This document shows, piece after piece, positions 6,977 through 15,906 of a stretch of 38,386 bases of DNA. A program made the position numbers and the translations under genes. The first letter of the stretch is position 1. Every line of letters starts with the position of its first letter. The stretch comes from Helicobacteraceae bacterium. Lineage in GTDB: Bacteria; Campylobacterota; Campylobacteria; Campylobacterales; Sulfurimonadaceae. Below the pieces are notes generated by a model. The model had not been told where the DNA came from, ran no database searches, and saw only the letters and a list, made by a program, of their open reading frames with translations. The DNA is taken from positions 1 through 38,386 of the forward strand of contig WGDB01000120.1 in NCBI GenBank assembly GCA_015493495.1, written 5' to 3'.

Positions 6977-7588
6977 TTAACGACTATGTTCCCGTCCCTT
7001 TTTAATAGTACCAAGAACCAGTTTGGCCAGATAAAGTGCTTTTGAACGGTGGGAGAGCCCCTTCTTTATCTCATCATCAAGTTCGCCTAATGTTTTGTCT
7101 AATCCCTCAGGAACAAAACAAGGGTCATATCCAAAACCATTTTCACCTCGTGGTGTTGTGATAACATCGCCATACATCCAGCCATGGACCACCTGCTCGC
7201 CCTCTTTGGTCACTATAGCAATAGCAGCAGTATAGTGCGCAGGTGAACTTTTCAGTCCCTTCTGCTCAACACCCTCCATCAACTTATACAAGTTGTCCTT
7301 GTCAGTCGCCTCTGCGCCTGCATAACGAGCACTAAAGATACCAGGAGCACCATCAAGAACGTCTACACTGATACCACTGTCATCAGAGAGTACAATGGCA
7401 TCTTCATCATCTAAAGCTTTATAGACAGCTTGTGCTTTTAAAAGGGCATTACCTTTAAAGGTTGGGGCGTCTTCTACAATCTCAAAAGGTGTTATGATCT
7501 CACTAAACGCGACAACGTCAAAGTCCTCACACATTGCCTTGATCTCACGGACTTTACCCTTGTTTGAGGTCGCTAAAACTATCTGCAT
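6977..7588 (-). CDS. rdgB: XTP/dITP pyrophosphatase (RdgB/HAM1)
   Basis: The 203-residue protein shows the family's N-terminal LATSNKGKVREI, then ALSDDSGISVDVLDGAPGIFSARYAG around residue 69 and GENGFGYDPCFVPEG around residue 150. The enzyme hydrolyses non-canonical purine triphosphates to monophosphates, keeping inosine and xanthosine out of nucleic acids. The length is normal and the ATG start is the natural one. It precedes the retron on the same strand, but the retron appears to have its own promoter. Confidence 0.95.
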   Translation of the reverse strand: MQIVLATSNKGKVREIKAMCEDFDVVAFSEIITPFEIVEDAPTFKGNALLKAQAVYKALDDEDAIVLSDDSGISVDVLDGAPGIFSARYAGAEATDKDNLYKLMEGVEQKGLKSSPAHYTAAIAIVTKEGEQVVHGWMYGDVITTPRGENGFGYDPCFVPEGLDKTLGELDDEIKKGLSHRSKALYLAKLVLGTIKKGREHSR

Positions 7589-7661
7589 GATGTTTCCTTA
7601 ACAAATCTTTTAAATTGAAAGTTATTTTTGTCATTATTGCCAATCACATAACTTCTTGTAC

Positions 7662-7667
7662 TATAAT
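7662..7667 (+). promoter_or_regulatory. -10 box upstream of the MFS transporter
   Basis: TATAAT on the plus strand lies 109 bases before the transporter ATG. It implies a start near 7674, right at the left arm of the long inverted repeat at 7679-7756, so the hairpin would form at the mRNA 5' end. Confidence 0.5.
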
Positions 7668-7678
7668 GCGCATTCTAA

Positions 7679-7756
7679 ATCAGATTATACAATAGAAACT
7701 ACATGCTTGAACCTTATATTTTGAGGGGTCACTTTATTTCTATTGCATAATCTGAT
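7679..7756 (+). promoter_or_regulatory. Long leader hairpin before the MFS transporter
   Basis: The arm at 7679-7698 and the arm at 7737-7756 are complementary at 19 of 20 positions, separated by 38 bases. The hairpin is in the leader of the transporter mRNA and ends 20 bases before its ATG, near the ribosome binding site AAAAGG at 7765-7770. Such a stem could gate expression, perhaps together with the short frame at 7703-7750. It could instead be a relic or a bidirectional regulator site. Confidence 0.55.
7703..7750 (+). CDS. Possible 15-codon leader peptide (MLEPYILRGHFISIA)
   Basis: An ATG inside the loop opens a 15-codon frame whose stop lies within the right arm of the hairpin at 7737-7756. 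Translation through it would disrupt the stem, as in translational attenuation. No clear ribosome binding site precedes it, so it may be chance. Confidence 0.25.
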   Translation: MLEPYILRGHFISIA

Positions 7757-7776
7757 AAATCTCTAAAAGGTTATCT

Positions 7777-9108
7777 ATGTTTAAAACGATCATGCCACTT
7801 TCGGCTATCTTGTCCCTTCGATTTTTAGGTCTTTTTCTTGTACTACCTGTACTTTCTGTCTATGCCATGAGTATGGAGGGGGCAACACCCCTTCTAGTTG
7901 GTGTTATTGTTGGTGGATATGCACTGACACAAGCCATCTTTCAAGTGCCATTTGGAACCATCAGTGATAAGATAGGACGTAAACCGACACTCTTTGTTGG
8001 TCTTGTTATCTTTATGCTCGGCTCTGTTGTCTCAGCGATGAGCAGTGACATCTATATGTTAATGTTAGGACGTTTTTTACAGGGTGCCGGTGCTATTGGC
8101 GCGGTTGTTACTGCAATGATCTCTGACCTTGTGCCTGAAGAGACACGGGGTAAGGCTATGGCAATGATGGGTGGTACGATTGCTATCGCCTTTGCTGTGG
8201 CAATGGGTCTTGGACCTGTTCTTGGTGCTGCATATGGCGTAGACACACTTTTTTGGATCACAGCAGGTCTTGCTGGTTTAGCGATGTTGCTACTTTTCAC
8301 CAAGGTACCAACACCACCACGTATTCGTCATATCTACCACAACACAACAACAACAATGGATATTTTAAAAGACCCTAACCTACTCGGTATGGTCATTATC
8401 AACGGTATGCAAAAGGGTCTTATGACGGTTGCCTTTGTACTGATCCCACTGATTTTGACAAGTACCACAGACCATGGTGGCTTTGGATGGGAGACATCAG
8501 AACTTTGGCACGCCTACCTTCCAGCTATGATCTTTGGTCTTATCGCTATGGGACCAGCCGCTGTATTTGGAGAAAAGTATAACAAAGCAAAGCAGATTTT
8601 TTTGATCTCGATTGTTCTCTTTATAGTTGCATTTTTACTCATGGGCTTTGCTACTTCATCTTGGATGTTTGTAGTGGGTGTGGTCAGTTTCTTCATCGGT
8701 TTCAACATGATGGAGCCACTGGTACAATCACTGATCTCCAAGTACTCCAAGGTACACCAAAAAGGTGCCGCACTGGGTATCTCTAACTCAGTTGCTTACT
8801 TTATGACCTTCTTAGGTGGTACCTTCGCCGGTCTTATGCTTGACATCTCAAGTCCGCAGATGATTGGCATGAGTCTTGCTGTTGTTGGGATCCTTTGGTT
8901 AGTATGGACAGCACTTAAGCTCTCAAACCCTGCTAAACACAGTCATCTTTTCAAACATATTGATGAAGTCGATATGGAGAAGCTAGAGGCGCTTGAGCAT
9001 GATGCCATCGCTGAATGGTACATCAATGAGACAGAGAATCTTGTTGTTGTTAAGTATCGTAGTGATGATATTAGTGAAGAAGATATTTTGGCTAAAATTC
9101 TAAAATAA
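7777..9108 (+). CDS. MFS efflux transporter, YajR-like
   Basis: The 443-residue protein has twelve hydrophobic segments. Motif A appears between helices 2 and 3 as GTISDKIGRKPTLF near residue 61, and GRFLQGAGAIGAVVTAMISDL near residue 98 is typical of the drug/proton antiporter branch. After the last helix, about residues 385-443 form a soluble tail ending in an alpha/beta stretch (NLVVVKYRSDDISEEDI), like the C-terminal YAM domain of E. coli YajR. Function is probably proton-driven export of an unknown substrate. AAAAGG lies at good distance from the ATG. The leader carries a strong hairpin and a terminator follows the gene, so it is monocistronic. Confidence 0.85.
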   Translation: MFKTIMPLSAILSLRFLGLFLVLPVLSVYAMSMEGATPLLVGVIVGGYALTQAIFQVPFGTISDKIGRKPTLFVGLVIFMLGSVVSAMSSDIYMLMLGRFLQGAGAIGAVVTAMISDLVPEETRGKAMAMMGGTIAIAFAVAMGLGPVLGAAYGVDTLFWITAGLAGLAMLLLFTKVPTPPRIRHIYHNTTTTMDILKDPNLLGMVIINGMQKGLMTVAFVLIPLILTSTTDHGGFGWETSELWHAYLPAMIFGLIAMGPAAVFGEKYNKAKQIFLISIVLFIVAFLLMGFATSSWMFVVGVVSFFIGFNMMEPLVQSLISKYSKVHQKGAALGISNSVAYFMTFLGGTFAGLMLDISSPQMIGMSLAVVGILWLVWTALKLSNPAKHSHLFKHIDEVDMEKLEALEHDAIAEWYINETENLVVVKYRSDDISEEDILAKILK

Positions 9109-9118
9109 GTCCCATTTA

Positions 9119-9141
9119 GGTCCAGTCTCTGGACCTTTTCT
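9119..9141 (+). terminator. Intrinsic terminator of the MFS gene
   Basis: GGTCCAG and CTGGACC form a 7-bp stem with a three-base loop (9119-9135), followed by TTTTCT, ten bases after the stop codon. Confidence 0.85.
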
Positions 9142-9290
9142 AAGTTCTAATAATTCGTTACCTTTTTTTTAATTGCTTCCCTTCTGTCATCTATTTCATA
9201 ACTCTAACACTTTGAACAAAGAAACTTCTTTCATCACTTCGTCACTCATTTTTTCTTGTTTAGCTATTACCTTATTGTTTAAACTGTGGC

Positions 9291-9717
9291 GAACTAAACT
9301 TTTTCTCTCTGTCGCGTCAGAGAGATAATTTTTAGGAAAAAGAGAGAGACGCTGTTGTTGAGAGGAAGGAACTTTCAATCTAAAGTAGTTACTACACCGT
9401 TCTTTAAACTGCTACGGCTCCAGTTGTTAGTGCTGAGAGTTTGTTGGAATTGGGATGAAAGCGATGTAGCTTTCACATAAATCAATGCGTTACCGCCTGA
9501 GCTCTTTCTCTAGCATCTGCAAGGCTGAACGGAGTTTCATTTCTGCCGTAAAGAAAACGGTATTGTCTGAGCAACGCGAGTTTGTCGTTTTTAGGCAGAA
9601 ATGAAATGTAGTGAGGGTAGTCGGTAGCTACCGATCCTGAAGCCCGCTAGAGGCGGTTTTTCTGGTTCTCTTTTTTCCGAGAAAAAAAGAGAACGAATAC
9701 ATGATAAAGTTTAAATA
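9291..9717 (+). repeat. Multi-part structured intergenic repeat, copy A (near complete)
   Basis: This fills most of the 663-bp gap 9109-9771 and aligns with 22600-23022 and, in part, with 19951-20231. In order it holds a leader hairpin CTCTCTG/CAGAGAG (9305-9324), the conserved GACGCTGTTGTTGA, the 84-nt core (9409-9492), and a module bounded by CTCTAGC (9508-9514) and GCTAGAG (9646-9652). Inside that module lies a perfect 13-bp stem (9535-9547 with 9594-9606) and the palindrome TCGGTAGCTACCGA. A terminal hairpin at 9665-9694 closes the element. Short frames within it are not protein-like. I take it for a structured RNA or a non-coding mobile element. Confidence 0.75.
9409..9492 (+). ncRNA. 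HEARO/omega-RNA-like core, copy A
   Basis: The core runs from CTGCTACGGCTC to CAATGCGTTA. It contains GAATTGGGATGAAAGC, a hairpin GAAAGC/GCTTTC and AAATCAATGC. CTC and GAG around a TTGTTA segment can pair in all four copies. The pattern resembles, from memory, the scaffold of HEARO RNAs used by IscB nucleases. No such gene lies nearby, so identity is tentative; the repeat itself is certain. Confidence 0.45.
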
Positions 9718-9771
9718 GAGAAAAAGCAGTTAAACAGAAAGGGGCAAAAAACTATTGAAGTAGACAGCCGT

Positions 9772-10983
9772 CTAAAACCTATCTAGTTTTATAACAGTAA
9801 CACGTTCTCCCGCCTCTTTAGGTCCATCTTCTTCACTACTGACAATAAGCGCAGCATCACCAAGCATATTGGTCAAAATAGCCGATGTACCTACTTTTTT
9901 ACCATCAAAGTCAACAACGTACTTACCTTCTCTAAAAGCGAGGTTACACGCTGTAAACTCACTCTTTTTTGAACGTTTGTTAAACGGCTCGGCCAATGTT
10001 GCTTCGACCACTTCAAAGACCTTTTCAGAACCTAGGAACTTCTTGATCAAAGGGATCACATAAAGTAAAAAAGTAACTGTAGAAGAGTAAGCAAACCCCG
10101 GCAGACCCAAAATGAATTTATCGCCCTTTTGTGCTACCAAGATATGCTGACCGGGTTTGATCTTAACACCTTTAAAGATCACCTCAGCCCCAAGCGCAGG
10201 AATAATGTCTTTAACAAAGTCATAATCACCCACACTCACGCCCCCGGTACTGACAACAATATCTGCCGATGCCAAGGCGTTTTCAAAGGCAGCGGTGATG
10301 GTAGCTCTGTCATCTTTGACGACCCCCATCTGTACCACTTCTGCTCCTGCCATGTTGGCAATAGCAGCAATGGTGTGATGGTTGGAACTTCTGATCTGTG
10401 AACTGTTTTCCTGGGCTTGACCGATTTCTAAGATCTCACTTCCTGTTGAAAGCGTTGCTACACGTGGTTTTAACATGACACTCACAACAGCGATATTGAG
10501 TCCTGCCATCACACCGATCTCAGCAAAACCGATCTTCGTGCCTTTTTTTATCAGTACTTCACCTTCAGAATAACTCTCACCAATAGGACGTACACTGTTG
10601 CCAAAAGGAACCGGTTCGTTGATGATGATCGTGTCACCTTCAACCGTAACATTTTCGATCTGTATCAAGGTATCCGCTCCAGCAGGCATACCAGCACCCG
10701 TAAAGGTCTTAATACACGTTCCACTGCTCACACTGCGTGTCTCATCACTTCCCGCAGGATTGTCGCCCATGATCGTGATCCGACCTGAGGCCAAGTCACT
10801 GTGTAGTACCGCATAACCATCCATAGCTGACGTAGGCTGCGAAGGTGAGTTCTCATCGGCTACGATATCTTTTGCTAAGTAGCGACCAAGTGCATCGTTT
10901 AAAAAGACATTTTCCTGACGTAAGACACCTGCATCAAGTGCATTTAACAACTCTATTGACTTTTCATAACTTAAAAAACCCAT
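9772..10983 (-). CDS. moeA: Molybdopterin molybdenumtransferase
   Basis: The 403-residue protein has the MoeA layout: SQPTSAMDGYAVL near residue 47, FTGAGMPAGADTLIQIENV near residue 93, the MoCF-domain motifs STGSEIL near 180 and STGGVSVGDYDFV near 244, and a C-terminal beta-barrel domain from about residue 325. MoeA inserts molybdate into adenylylated molybdopterin, the last step of basic cofactor synthesis. It directly follows moaE (TAAATG junction). The cofactor could serve the formate dehydrogenase-like enzyme at 28405-30465. Confidence 0.95.
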   Translation of the reverse strand: MGFLSYEKSIELLNALDAGVLRQENVFLNDALGRYLAKDIVADENSPSQPTSAMDGYAVLHSDLASGRITIMGDNPAGSDETRSVSSGTCIKTFTGAGMPAGADTLIQIENVTVEGDTIIINEPVPFGNSVRPIGESYSEGEVLIKKGTKIGFAEIGVMAGLNIAVVSVMLKPRVATLSTGSEILEIGQAQENSSQIRSSNHHTIAAIANMAGAEVVQMGVVKDDRATITAAFENALASADIVVSTGGVSVGDYDFVKDIIPALGAEVIFKGVKIKPGQHILVAQKGDKFILGLPGFAYSSTVTFLLYVIPLIKKFLGSEKVFEVVEATLAEPFNKRSKKSEFTACNLAFREGKYVVDFDGKKVGTSAILTNMLGDAALIVSSEEDGPKEAGERVTVIKLDRF

Positions 10984-11424
10984 TTACTCTCCTAATATTC
11001 CAGACCCGCTGATCGGTGTTGAACGATCTGCTGCGTAGAGACGTTTACCATCTCTAAGGTCATACTTCCAGATCGGAGCACTCGCTTTAAAGTCCTCAAC
11101 AAAATCATTGATCATCTTCAATGCCACTTTACGTTTTGGTGAAAAGACCGCTGCTACATACGACGAGGTGTGCAATGGAACATCACCGCGGGAATGTGCC
11201 ATCTTCAAAATCGCACCCGCTTTTGTAGCCTTCTCTTGCCACGCATCGAACCATGATTCTAAAATAGGTTCATAAATGTCAAAACTCAGTCCACTGATAC
11301 CATCTTCATCACGGATCGTCCCAATAAAAGGGATATAGGCACCATAGTTACTACCCGCTTCTTCCTGGTACCAACGTACCAAAAGCTCCTCAGTGGGAAC
11401 AGGACCATCAAACAGCTCTAACAT
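10984..11424 (-). CDS. moaE: Molybdopterin synthase catalytic subunit
   Basis: The 146-residue protein shows MoaE features: YIPFIGTIRDEDG near residue 30, AHSRGDVPLHTSSYVAAVFSPKR near residue 77 and IWKYDLRDGKRLY near residue 119, including the conserved lysines at the active site. With MoaD it converts cyclic pyranopterin monophosphate to molybdopterin by adding two sulfurs. I use the ATG at 11422-11424, one base after the moaD stop; an upstream extension would overlap moaD and is not family-like. Confidence 0.93.
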   Translation of the reverse strand: MLELFDGPVPTEELLVRWYQEEAGSNYGAYIPFIGTIRDEDGISGLSFDIYEPILESWFDAWQEKATKAGAILKMAHSRGDVPLHTSSYVAAVFSPKRKVALKMINDFVEDFKASAPIWKYDLRDGKRLYAADRSTPISGSGILGE

Positions 11425-11425
11425 A

Positions 11426-11647
11426 TCAACCGCCACAGACAGGAGGAAGCAGTGAGACCTTATCACCCGATTTCAAAGCAGTATCAAGGCTTTTGACCAA
11501 GGTGTCATTTACCGCCACAGCACAATTCTCTAACCAATCTTTGACCTCTGCATCACTTTGCAATGCAGCTGCTACGTCTCTCAGTGTTGAAGCCTCGACT
11601 TCTAAGGCCTCTTTTTGTATGGGACCTAAAAATTCTACACGTACCAT
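11426..11647 (-). CDS. moaD: Molybdopterin synthase sulfur carrier subunit
   Basis: A 73-residue ubiquitin-like protein ending in the essential Gly-Gly (LLPPVCGG), which is adenylylated and thiocarboxylated to carry sulfur to MoaE. VRVEFLGPIQ begins the beta-grasp fold. It is the first gene of moaD-moaE-moeA. The adenylyltransferase and pterin synthesis genes (moaA, moaC, moeB) are not in the window. Confidence 0.93.
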   Translation of the reverse strand: MVRVEFLGPIQKEALEVEASTLRDVAAALQSDAEVKDWLENCAVAVNDTLVKSLDTALKSGDKVSLLPPVCGG

Positions 11648-11753
11648 TATCTATCCTCGATGAAAGCGCTTAGCGCTTTGTTAATGACGCGATTATAACA
11701 TTTAAAGGTAAAGGGGAGTAAGTTATAATGCCACTAAAAAAAGGGAGTTGTCT

Positions 11754-12413
11754 ATGTTGTTTGGCAAGATCGAGTACCTGAACCTGCTCCCTTTTCATCT
11801 TTTTATGAAACGCTATAGCCGCTCTTCACAACACTACATGAGTTTTCGTTACAAAAAAGGGGTTCCCTCTAAGATCAACCGTAATTATGCTGCACATCGT
11901 GTGGATGCCGCCTTCATCTCAAGTATTAAAGCCAAAAAAGAGTCTTATGTGGACCTGGGTATCATCGCCAAACGTGAAGTTTTGAGCGTGCTTCTGATCC
12001 CAAGCGCACAAGAGGTACCTGACCAGGAGAGCGCTACTTCAAACGTTCTTGCCAAAGTTCTTGGACTTCAAGGTAAAGTACTCATCGGGGATAAAGCCCT
12101 GCAACACTATTTACAAGGTGATTCAGAAGCCATAGACCTTGCTTCTGCCTGGTATGAGAAGTACCATCTTCCCTTTGTCTTTGCCCTCCTTTGTCACCAT
12201 CAGCACAAAGAAGAGACTCTAAAACTTGCACACGCTTTTAAAAAAAGTCATCTAAAAATTCCACAGTACCTTCTCCTAAAAGCCTCCAAGCGCACCGGAA
12301 TCTCTACAAAAGATATACAACATTACCTCAACTATATTAGTTATGAACTCGATCATAAAGCCAAACTCAGTCTTAAAAAGTTTTGGTCGCTCTCTAAAAA
12401 CATCGCTAACTAA
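11754..12413 (+). CDS. mqnA: Chorismate dehydratase of the futalosine menaquinone pathway
   Basis: The 219-residue protein starts FGKIEYLNLLPFHLF, the MqnA/MqnD-type periplasmic-binding-like fold, with VDAAFISSIKA near residue 54 and later GKVLIGDKAL. MqnA removes water from chorismate to give 3-enolpyruvylbenzoate, the entry step of menaquinone synthesis used by Campylobacterota. The ATG at 11754 has AAGGGAG six bases upstream; a TTG two codons earlier is also open but overlaps that spacing. It is divergent from moaD and stands alone. Confidence 0.85.
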   Translation: MLFGKIEYLNLLPFHLFMKRYSRSSQHYMSFRYKKGVPSKINRNYAAHRVDAAFISSIKAKKESYVDLGIIAKREVLSVLLIPSAQEVPDQESATSNVLAKVLGLQGKVLIGDKALQHYLQGDSEAIDLASAWYEKYHLPFVFALLCHHQHKEETLKLAHAFKKSHLKIPQYLLLKASKRTGISTKDIQHYLNYISYELDHKAKLSLKKFWSLSKNIAN

Positions 12414-12656
12414 GAAGATATTAGACGTAACTAACAACATAAAAGTGAAGATAGTTCTCAAGTTTTCTGAAGACCATCAACTATTCCTAAAATTAAAAAA
12501 AGTATACATTATCTATGTACTAGCACGCTAGTGGGACCCACCAAGGACTACCATCTCAGAGTGTGAAGTTCTCCTTAAATACATTTTTTATGCTCCCCTT
12601 AAATCTAGGAAATCTCTATATATTCTATGTTACAATTAAATATATAAAGGATTTTC

Positions 12657-15600
12657 ATGCCACAAAAAGAGATGCTCAACGCGATCTGCTCACAACTGCT
12701 CACACCCGATGACATTAACCTCTCTAAAGAGACCATTAAACGTATCGAAGATGAGAAGTTGGTCGTTCAAGTACTTATAAGCAATAACAGTGCTGCCATA
12801 CGTATCTACTCTCTTGAGCCTCGTATGCTCTCATCTATTATGCCTATCCTTCATTATCTTGGTTTCAATGTTATAGATGAGATCGCTTATAGCTTTCAAA
12901 ACACCAATACCACTTACCATCTTAAACGTTTTAATCTAGACTTACAAAAGATCGACAAGATCACCCAAGCTAAAGAGAATATTGAACATGTCATCGCCAA
13001 GGCTCTTATCGCAGATGGGTTCAAGGTCTCCGCACTCTCTTCGCTAGTATGTGAGCAGAATATCAACCTTCGCCAACTCTCACTGCTTAAAGCGATGATA
13101 GAGTACATGAACCAAGCCGTGCTCTCTATTAACTTGGGAAGCTTTATAAAGACATTTACAACGCAATCTGAGATGTCTAAGCTCTTTTTACATTACTTTA
13201 CTACCAAGTTTCAATTAGAGATACCGTCTCGTAACAAAAAGCTTAAAGAGATAGAAGAGGTAATCGAGGCCCATATTAAAAGTGTTCCTAATATTACCGA
13301 TGATAAAATCTTAAAACTCACTTTTGCACTGCTTCAGTCAATGTTACGTACTAACTACTTTTCAAACCAAGAGGCTATCGCCTTTAAGATCAATACAAAG
13401 ACCTTCTCTATTAACCTCAAGGGTCTACAGCCACAAATCGAGACCTTTGTCTTTCATAAAGACTTTTCTGGTGTCCATCTTCGTATGTCAAACGTATCTC
13501 GTGGTGGCTTAAGATGGAGTGATAGACATGAGGATTTCCGGACAGAGATCAAATCGCTAATGATCACCCAAGAGGGTAAAAATGCCATTATTATCCCTGA
13601 TGGTGCCAAGGGTGGTTTTGTCATCCACCGTGACAAAAAAGAGATATCTAAAGCCTTTTTCAAAAAGGTCTACTCAAACTTTATCCATAACCTCCTTGAC
13701 TTGGTTGACAACCGAGTAGATGGTAAAGTAGTCAGAGACCCCAACATCGTCGCCTATGACGATGAAGATGCCTATTTTGTAGTTGCTGCAGACAAAGGAA
13801 CAGCTGCGATGAGTGATGTAGCCAATGCCATCGCCATAGAGCGAAACTTCTGGCTTGGTGATGCTTTTGCAAGTGGTGGCTCTAATGGTTTTGGTCATAA
13901 AGAGCTTGGTATCACAGCTAAAGGATCGCTCAAGTCCACCGAACGTTTTTTCTTAGAAAAAGGCATTAACTTTAGAGAAGAGAGCACAACCGTAGTAGGT
14001 ATTGGGTCTATGAATGGTGATGTCTTTGGTAATGGGCTTTTGGAGTCCAAGCATTTTAAACTTTTGGGTGCTATTTCCCATAAAGAGATCTTCATCGATC
14101 CAGACCCTATCCCAGCAACTTCATTCGAGGAACGTCAACGTCTTTTTGTAGCAAAAGATGGCTCTTGGAGTGCCTATAATCGTTCTCTTATCTCTAAAGG
14201 GGGTGGGGTGTTTTTACGTAGCGACAAGGCGATAGCACTTTCACCTGAGATGCAAAAGATGTTCCATACCCAAGCGGAGAGTATGAGTGGTGAGACCTTG
14301 GCCCGTCATCTTCTCACTATGAAGGTCGACCTTCTTTTCAATGGGGGTGTGGGTACTTATGTTAAACACTCTGAAGAGAGTAATCTTGACCTTGGAGACA
14401 AACAAAATGAGGCGGTTCGTATTGATGCAACAGAACTTCGTTGTGCTATTGTCTCTGAAGGTGGTAACCTTGGCTTTACCCAAAAAGCGCGTATAGAGTA
14501 TGCTATTTCTGGAGGTCGTATCAACATCGATGGTATCGATAATGCAGCAGGTGTAGACACTTCAGACCATGAAGTAAACCTCAAGATCCTGCTCAATATT
14601 CTCAAAGAGAAAGCCCTCATCACGGAAGAAGAGCGTACTAACACTCTAAAATCACTCACACAACAAGTGGTCAACATGGTCTTGTGGAGTAACTACAGAC
14701 AAGCACTTGCACTCTCTCGTGACGAGCAACTGAGCCGGCTCTATCCTGATGACTTTAACCAGACTATAGATATCTTAAGTGAAAATGTTCAAGCCTTTAA
14801 CCGCCGTGACTTTTTCATTCCTAAAACAGAGAACATGAAAAGTGTTCTAACTAAAGAGGGATGTATTGTCAGACCAATCCTCTCTTCTCTACTCTCATAT
14901 TCTAAGATCTTTATCACTAAACTACTTTTAGAAAGTACCCTTATTGATGAGAGTTACGCAGTTGATTTTCTTTATAAGTACTTCCCAAAATCTTTTGTCA
15001 CCGTTTATGAAAATGAAATCAACCTCCACCCACTCAAGCGACAGATCATTGCCACAGCTATTGCGGACACGCTTGTCAATCTTCAGGGTGCCAGCTTCAT
15101 ACATGACTACCAGCGTCTTGGAAACAAAAAGTTTTTGGACAAGATCCGTGCCTATCTCATCAGTAACCAACTCTTTGGCGCCAATGACATCCGTTTTGAG
15201 ATCTTTAGACAAGACTACATTATGGAACTCACTACCCAATACAAACTTCTTAGCACATTAGAAAGAAGCCTCACCTTCTCCACCAAATGGATGCTTAACT
15301 ATTTAGACACCGAACAGATAAATTCTGCCCATATACTCGACTATAAAGAGCGTCTGTTTATACTGCTTGATACAATAGAGACTCCTAAAAAAGAGAAGCT
15401 ATACTTAAAAGACAACAGAGAGTTCAATCACTTTTTTGCTTCCATAGACTATCTCCGCTTTGCAGTTGCCGTAATCATTGTCAAAGAGCACACCGATAAC
15501 CAGTTTGAAAATGTAGCAACACTCTTTTATCTTATTTTCAGAGAGACTAAGATCATGAGTCTACTTCAGATCCTGGATGAATTAAAACTTCACGCAGATC

Positions 15601-15848
15601 TAGACAAGGATCTCAAAGGACAGATGCTCTACTTCATTGAGTTTATTGTGGTAAATATCACTAAAAAAGTACTTAGTTTTCAACGTACCAACGAATCACC
15701 TGAAGATGCTTTCGCAAACTATCTTGAAAACCATGATGCCCACTACGAGAAGACAATAGAACAGATCAATCACCTTCTAGCTGAAGAGCATAAAGAGATG
15801 AAAGTAGTAATAAAGACTATTAATAGATTGATGATGATGGCACTGTAG
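12657..15848 (+). CDS. Large NAD-dependent glutamate dehydrogenase
   Basis: The 1063-residue protein belongs to the large (about 115 kDa) NAD-glutamate dehydrogenase class, not the common 450-residue form. The catalytic part shows RGGLRWSDR at 282-290, GAKGGFV at 316-322 with the catalytic Lys, and DKGTA at 379-383; the dinucleotide-binding loop is GIGSMNGDVFGNG at 448-460. The N-terminal 250 and C-terminal 300 or so residues are family-specific extensions of unclear, perhaps regulatory, role. It deaminates glutamate to 2-oxoglutarate. AAAGGA precedes the ATG. It is convergent with the malic enzyme gene; both feed central carbon metabolism. Confidence 0.9.
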   Translation: MPQKEMLNAICSQLLTPDDINLSKETIKRIEDEKLVVQVLISNNSAAIRIYSLEPRMLSSIMPILHYLGFNVIDEIAYSFQNTNTTYHLKRFNLDLQKIDKITQAKENIEHVIAKALIADGFKVSALSSLVCEQNINLRQLSLLKAMIEYMNQAVLSINLGSFIKTFTTQSEMSKLFLHYFTTKFQLEIPSRNKKLKEIEEVIEAHIKSVPNITDDKILKLTFALLQSMLRTNYFSNQEAIAFKINTKTFSINLKGLQPQIETFVFHKDFSGVHLRMSNVSRGGLRWSDRHEDFRTEIKSLMITQEGKNAIIIPDGAKGGFVIHRDKKEISKAFFKKVYSNFIHNLLDLVDNRVDGKVVRDPNIVAYDDEDAYFVVAADKGTAAMSDVANAIAIERNFWLGDAFASGGSNGFGHKELGITAKGSLKSTERFFLEKGINFREESTTVVGIGSMNGDVFGNGLLESKHFKLLGAISHKEIFIDPDPIPATSFEERQRLFVAKDGSWSAYNRSLISKGGGVFLRSDKAIALSPEMQKMFHTQAESMSGETLARHLLTMKVDLLFNGGVGTYVKHSEESNLDLGDKQNEAVRIDATELRCAIVSEGGNLGFTQKARIEYAISGGRINIDGIDNAAGVDTSDHEVNLKILLNILKEKALITEEERTNTLKSLTQQVVNMVLWSNYRQALALSRDEQLSRLYPDDFNQTIDILSENVQAFNRRDFFIPKTENMKSVLTKEGCIVRPILSSLLSYSKIFITKLLLESTLIDESYAVDFLYKYFPKSFVTVYENEINLHPLKRQIIATAIADTLVNLQGASFIHDYQRLGNKKFLDKIRAYLISNQLFGANDIRFEIFRQDYIMELTTQYKLLSTLERSLTFSTKWMLNYLDTEQINSAHILDYKERLFILLDTIETPKKEKLYLKDNREFNHFFASIDYLRFAVAVIIVKEHTDNQFENVATLFYLIFRETKIMSLLQILDELKLHADLDKDLKGQMLYFIEFIVVNITKKVLSFQRTNESPEDAFANYLENHDAHYEKTIEQINHLLAEEHKEMKVVIKTINRLMMMAL

Positions 15849-15853
15849 GAGAA

Positions 15854-15885
15854 GTCAAAAAAATATGGACACCAAAAGTGTCCAT
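15854..15885 (-). terminator. Intrinsic terminator of the malic enzyme gene
   Basis: On the minus strand an 8-bp stem (ATGGACAC with GTGTCCAT, 15865-15885) is followed by a run of seven T (15863-15857). It lies between two convergent genes and may stop transcripts from both sides. Confidence 0.88.
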
Positions 15886-15906
15886 GAAGTTAGATAGTTG
15901 TAACGC

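Noticed and set aside
9196-9378. 60-codon minus-strand frame at the left edge of copy A
   Set aside because: No ribosome binding site or recognisable protein features, and part of it is the repeat leader hairpin.
12519-12541. Adjacent palindromes ACTAGC/GCTAGT and GTGGG/CCCAC after mqnA
   Set aside because: They could be a terminator of mqnA, but no T-run follows and they lie over 100 bases from the stop, so I do not call one.
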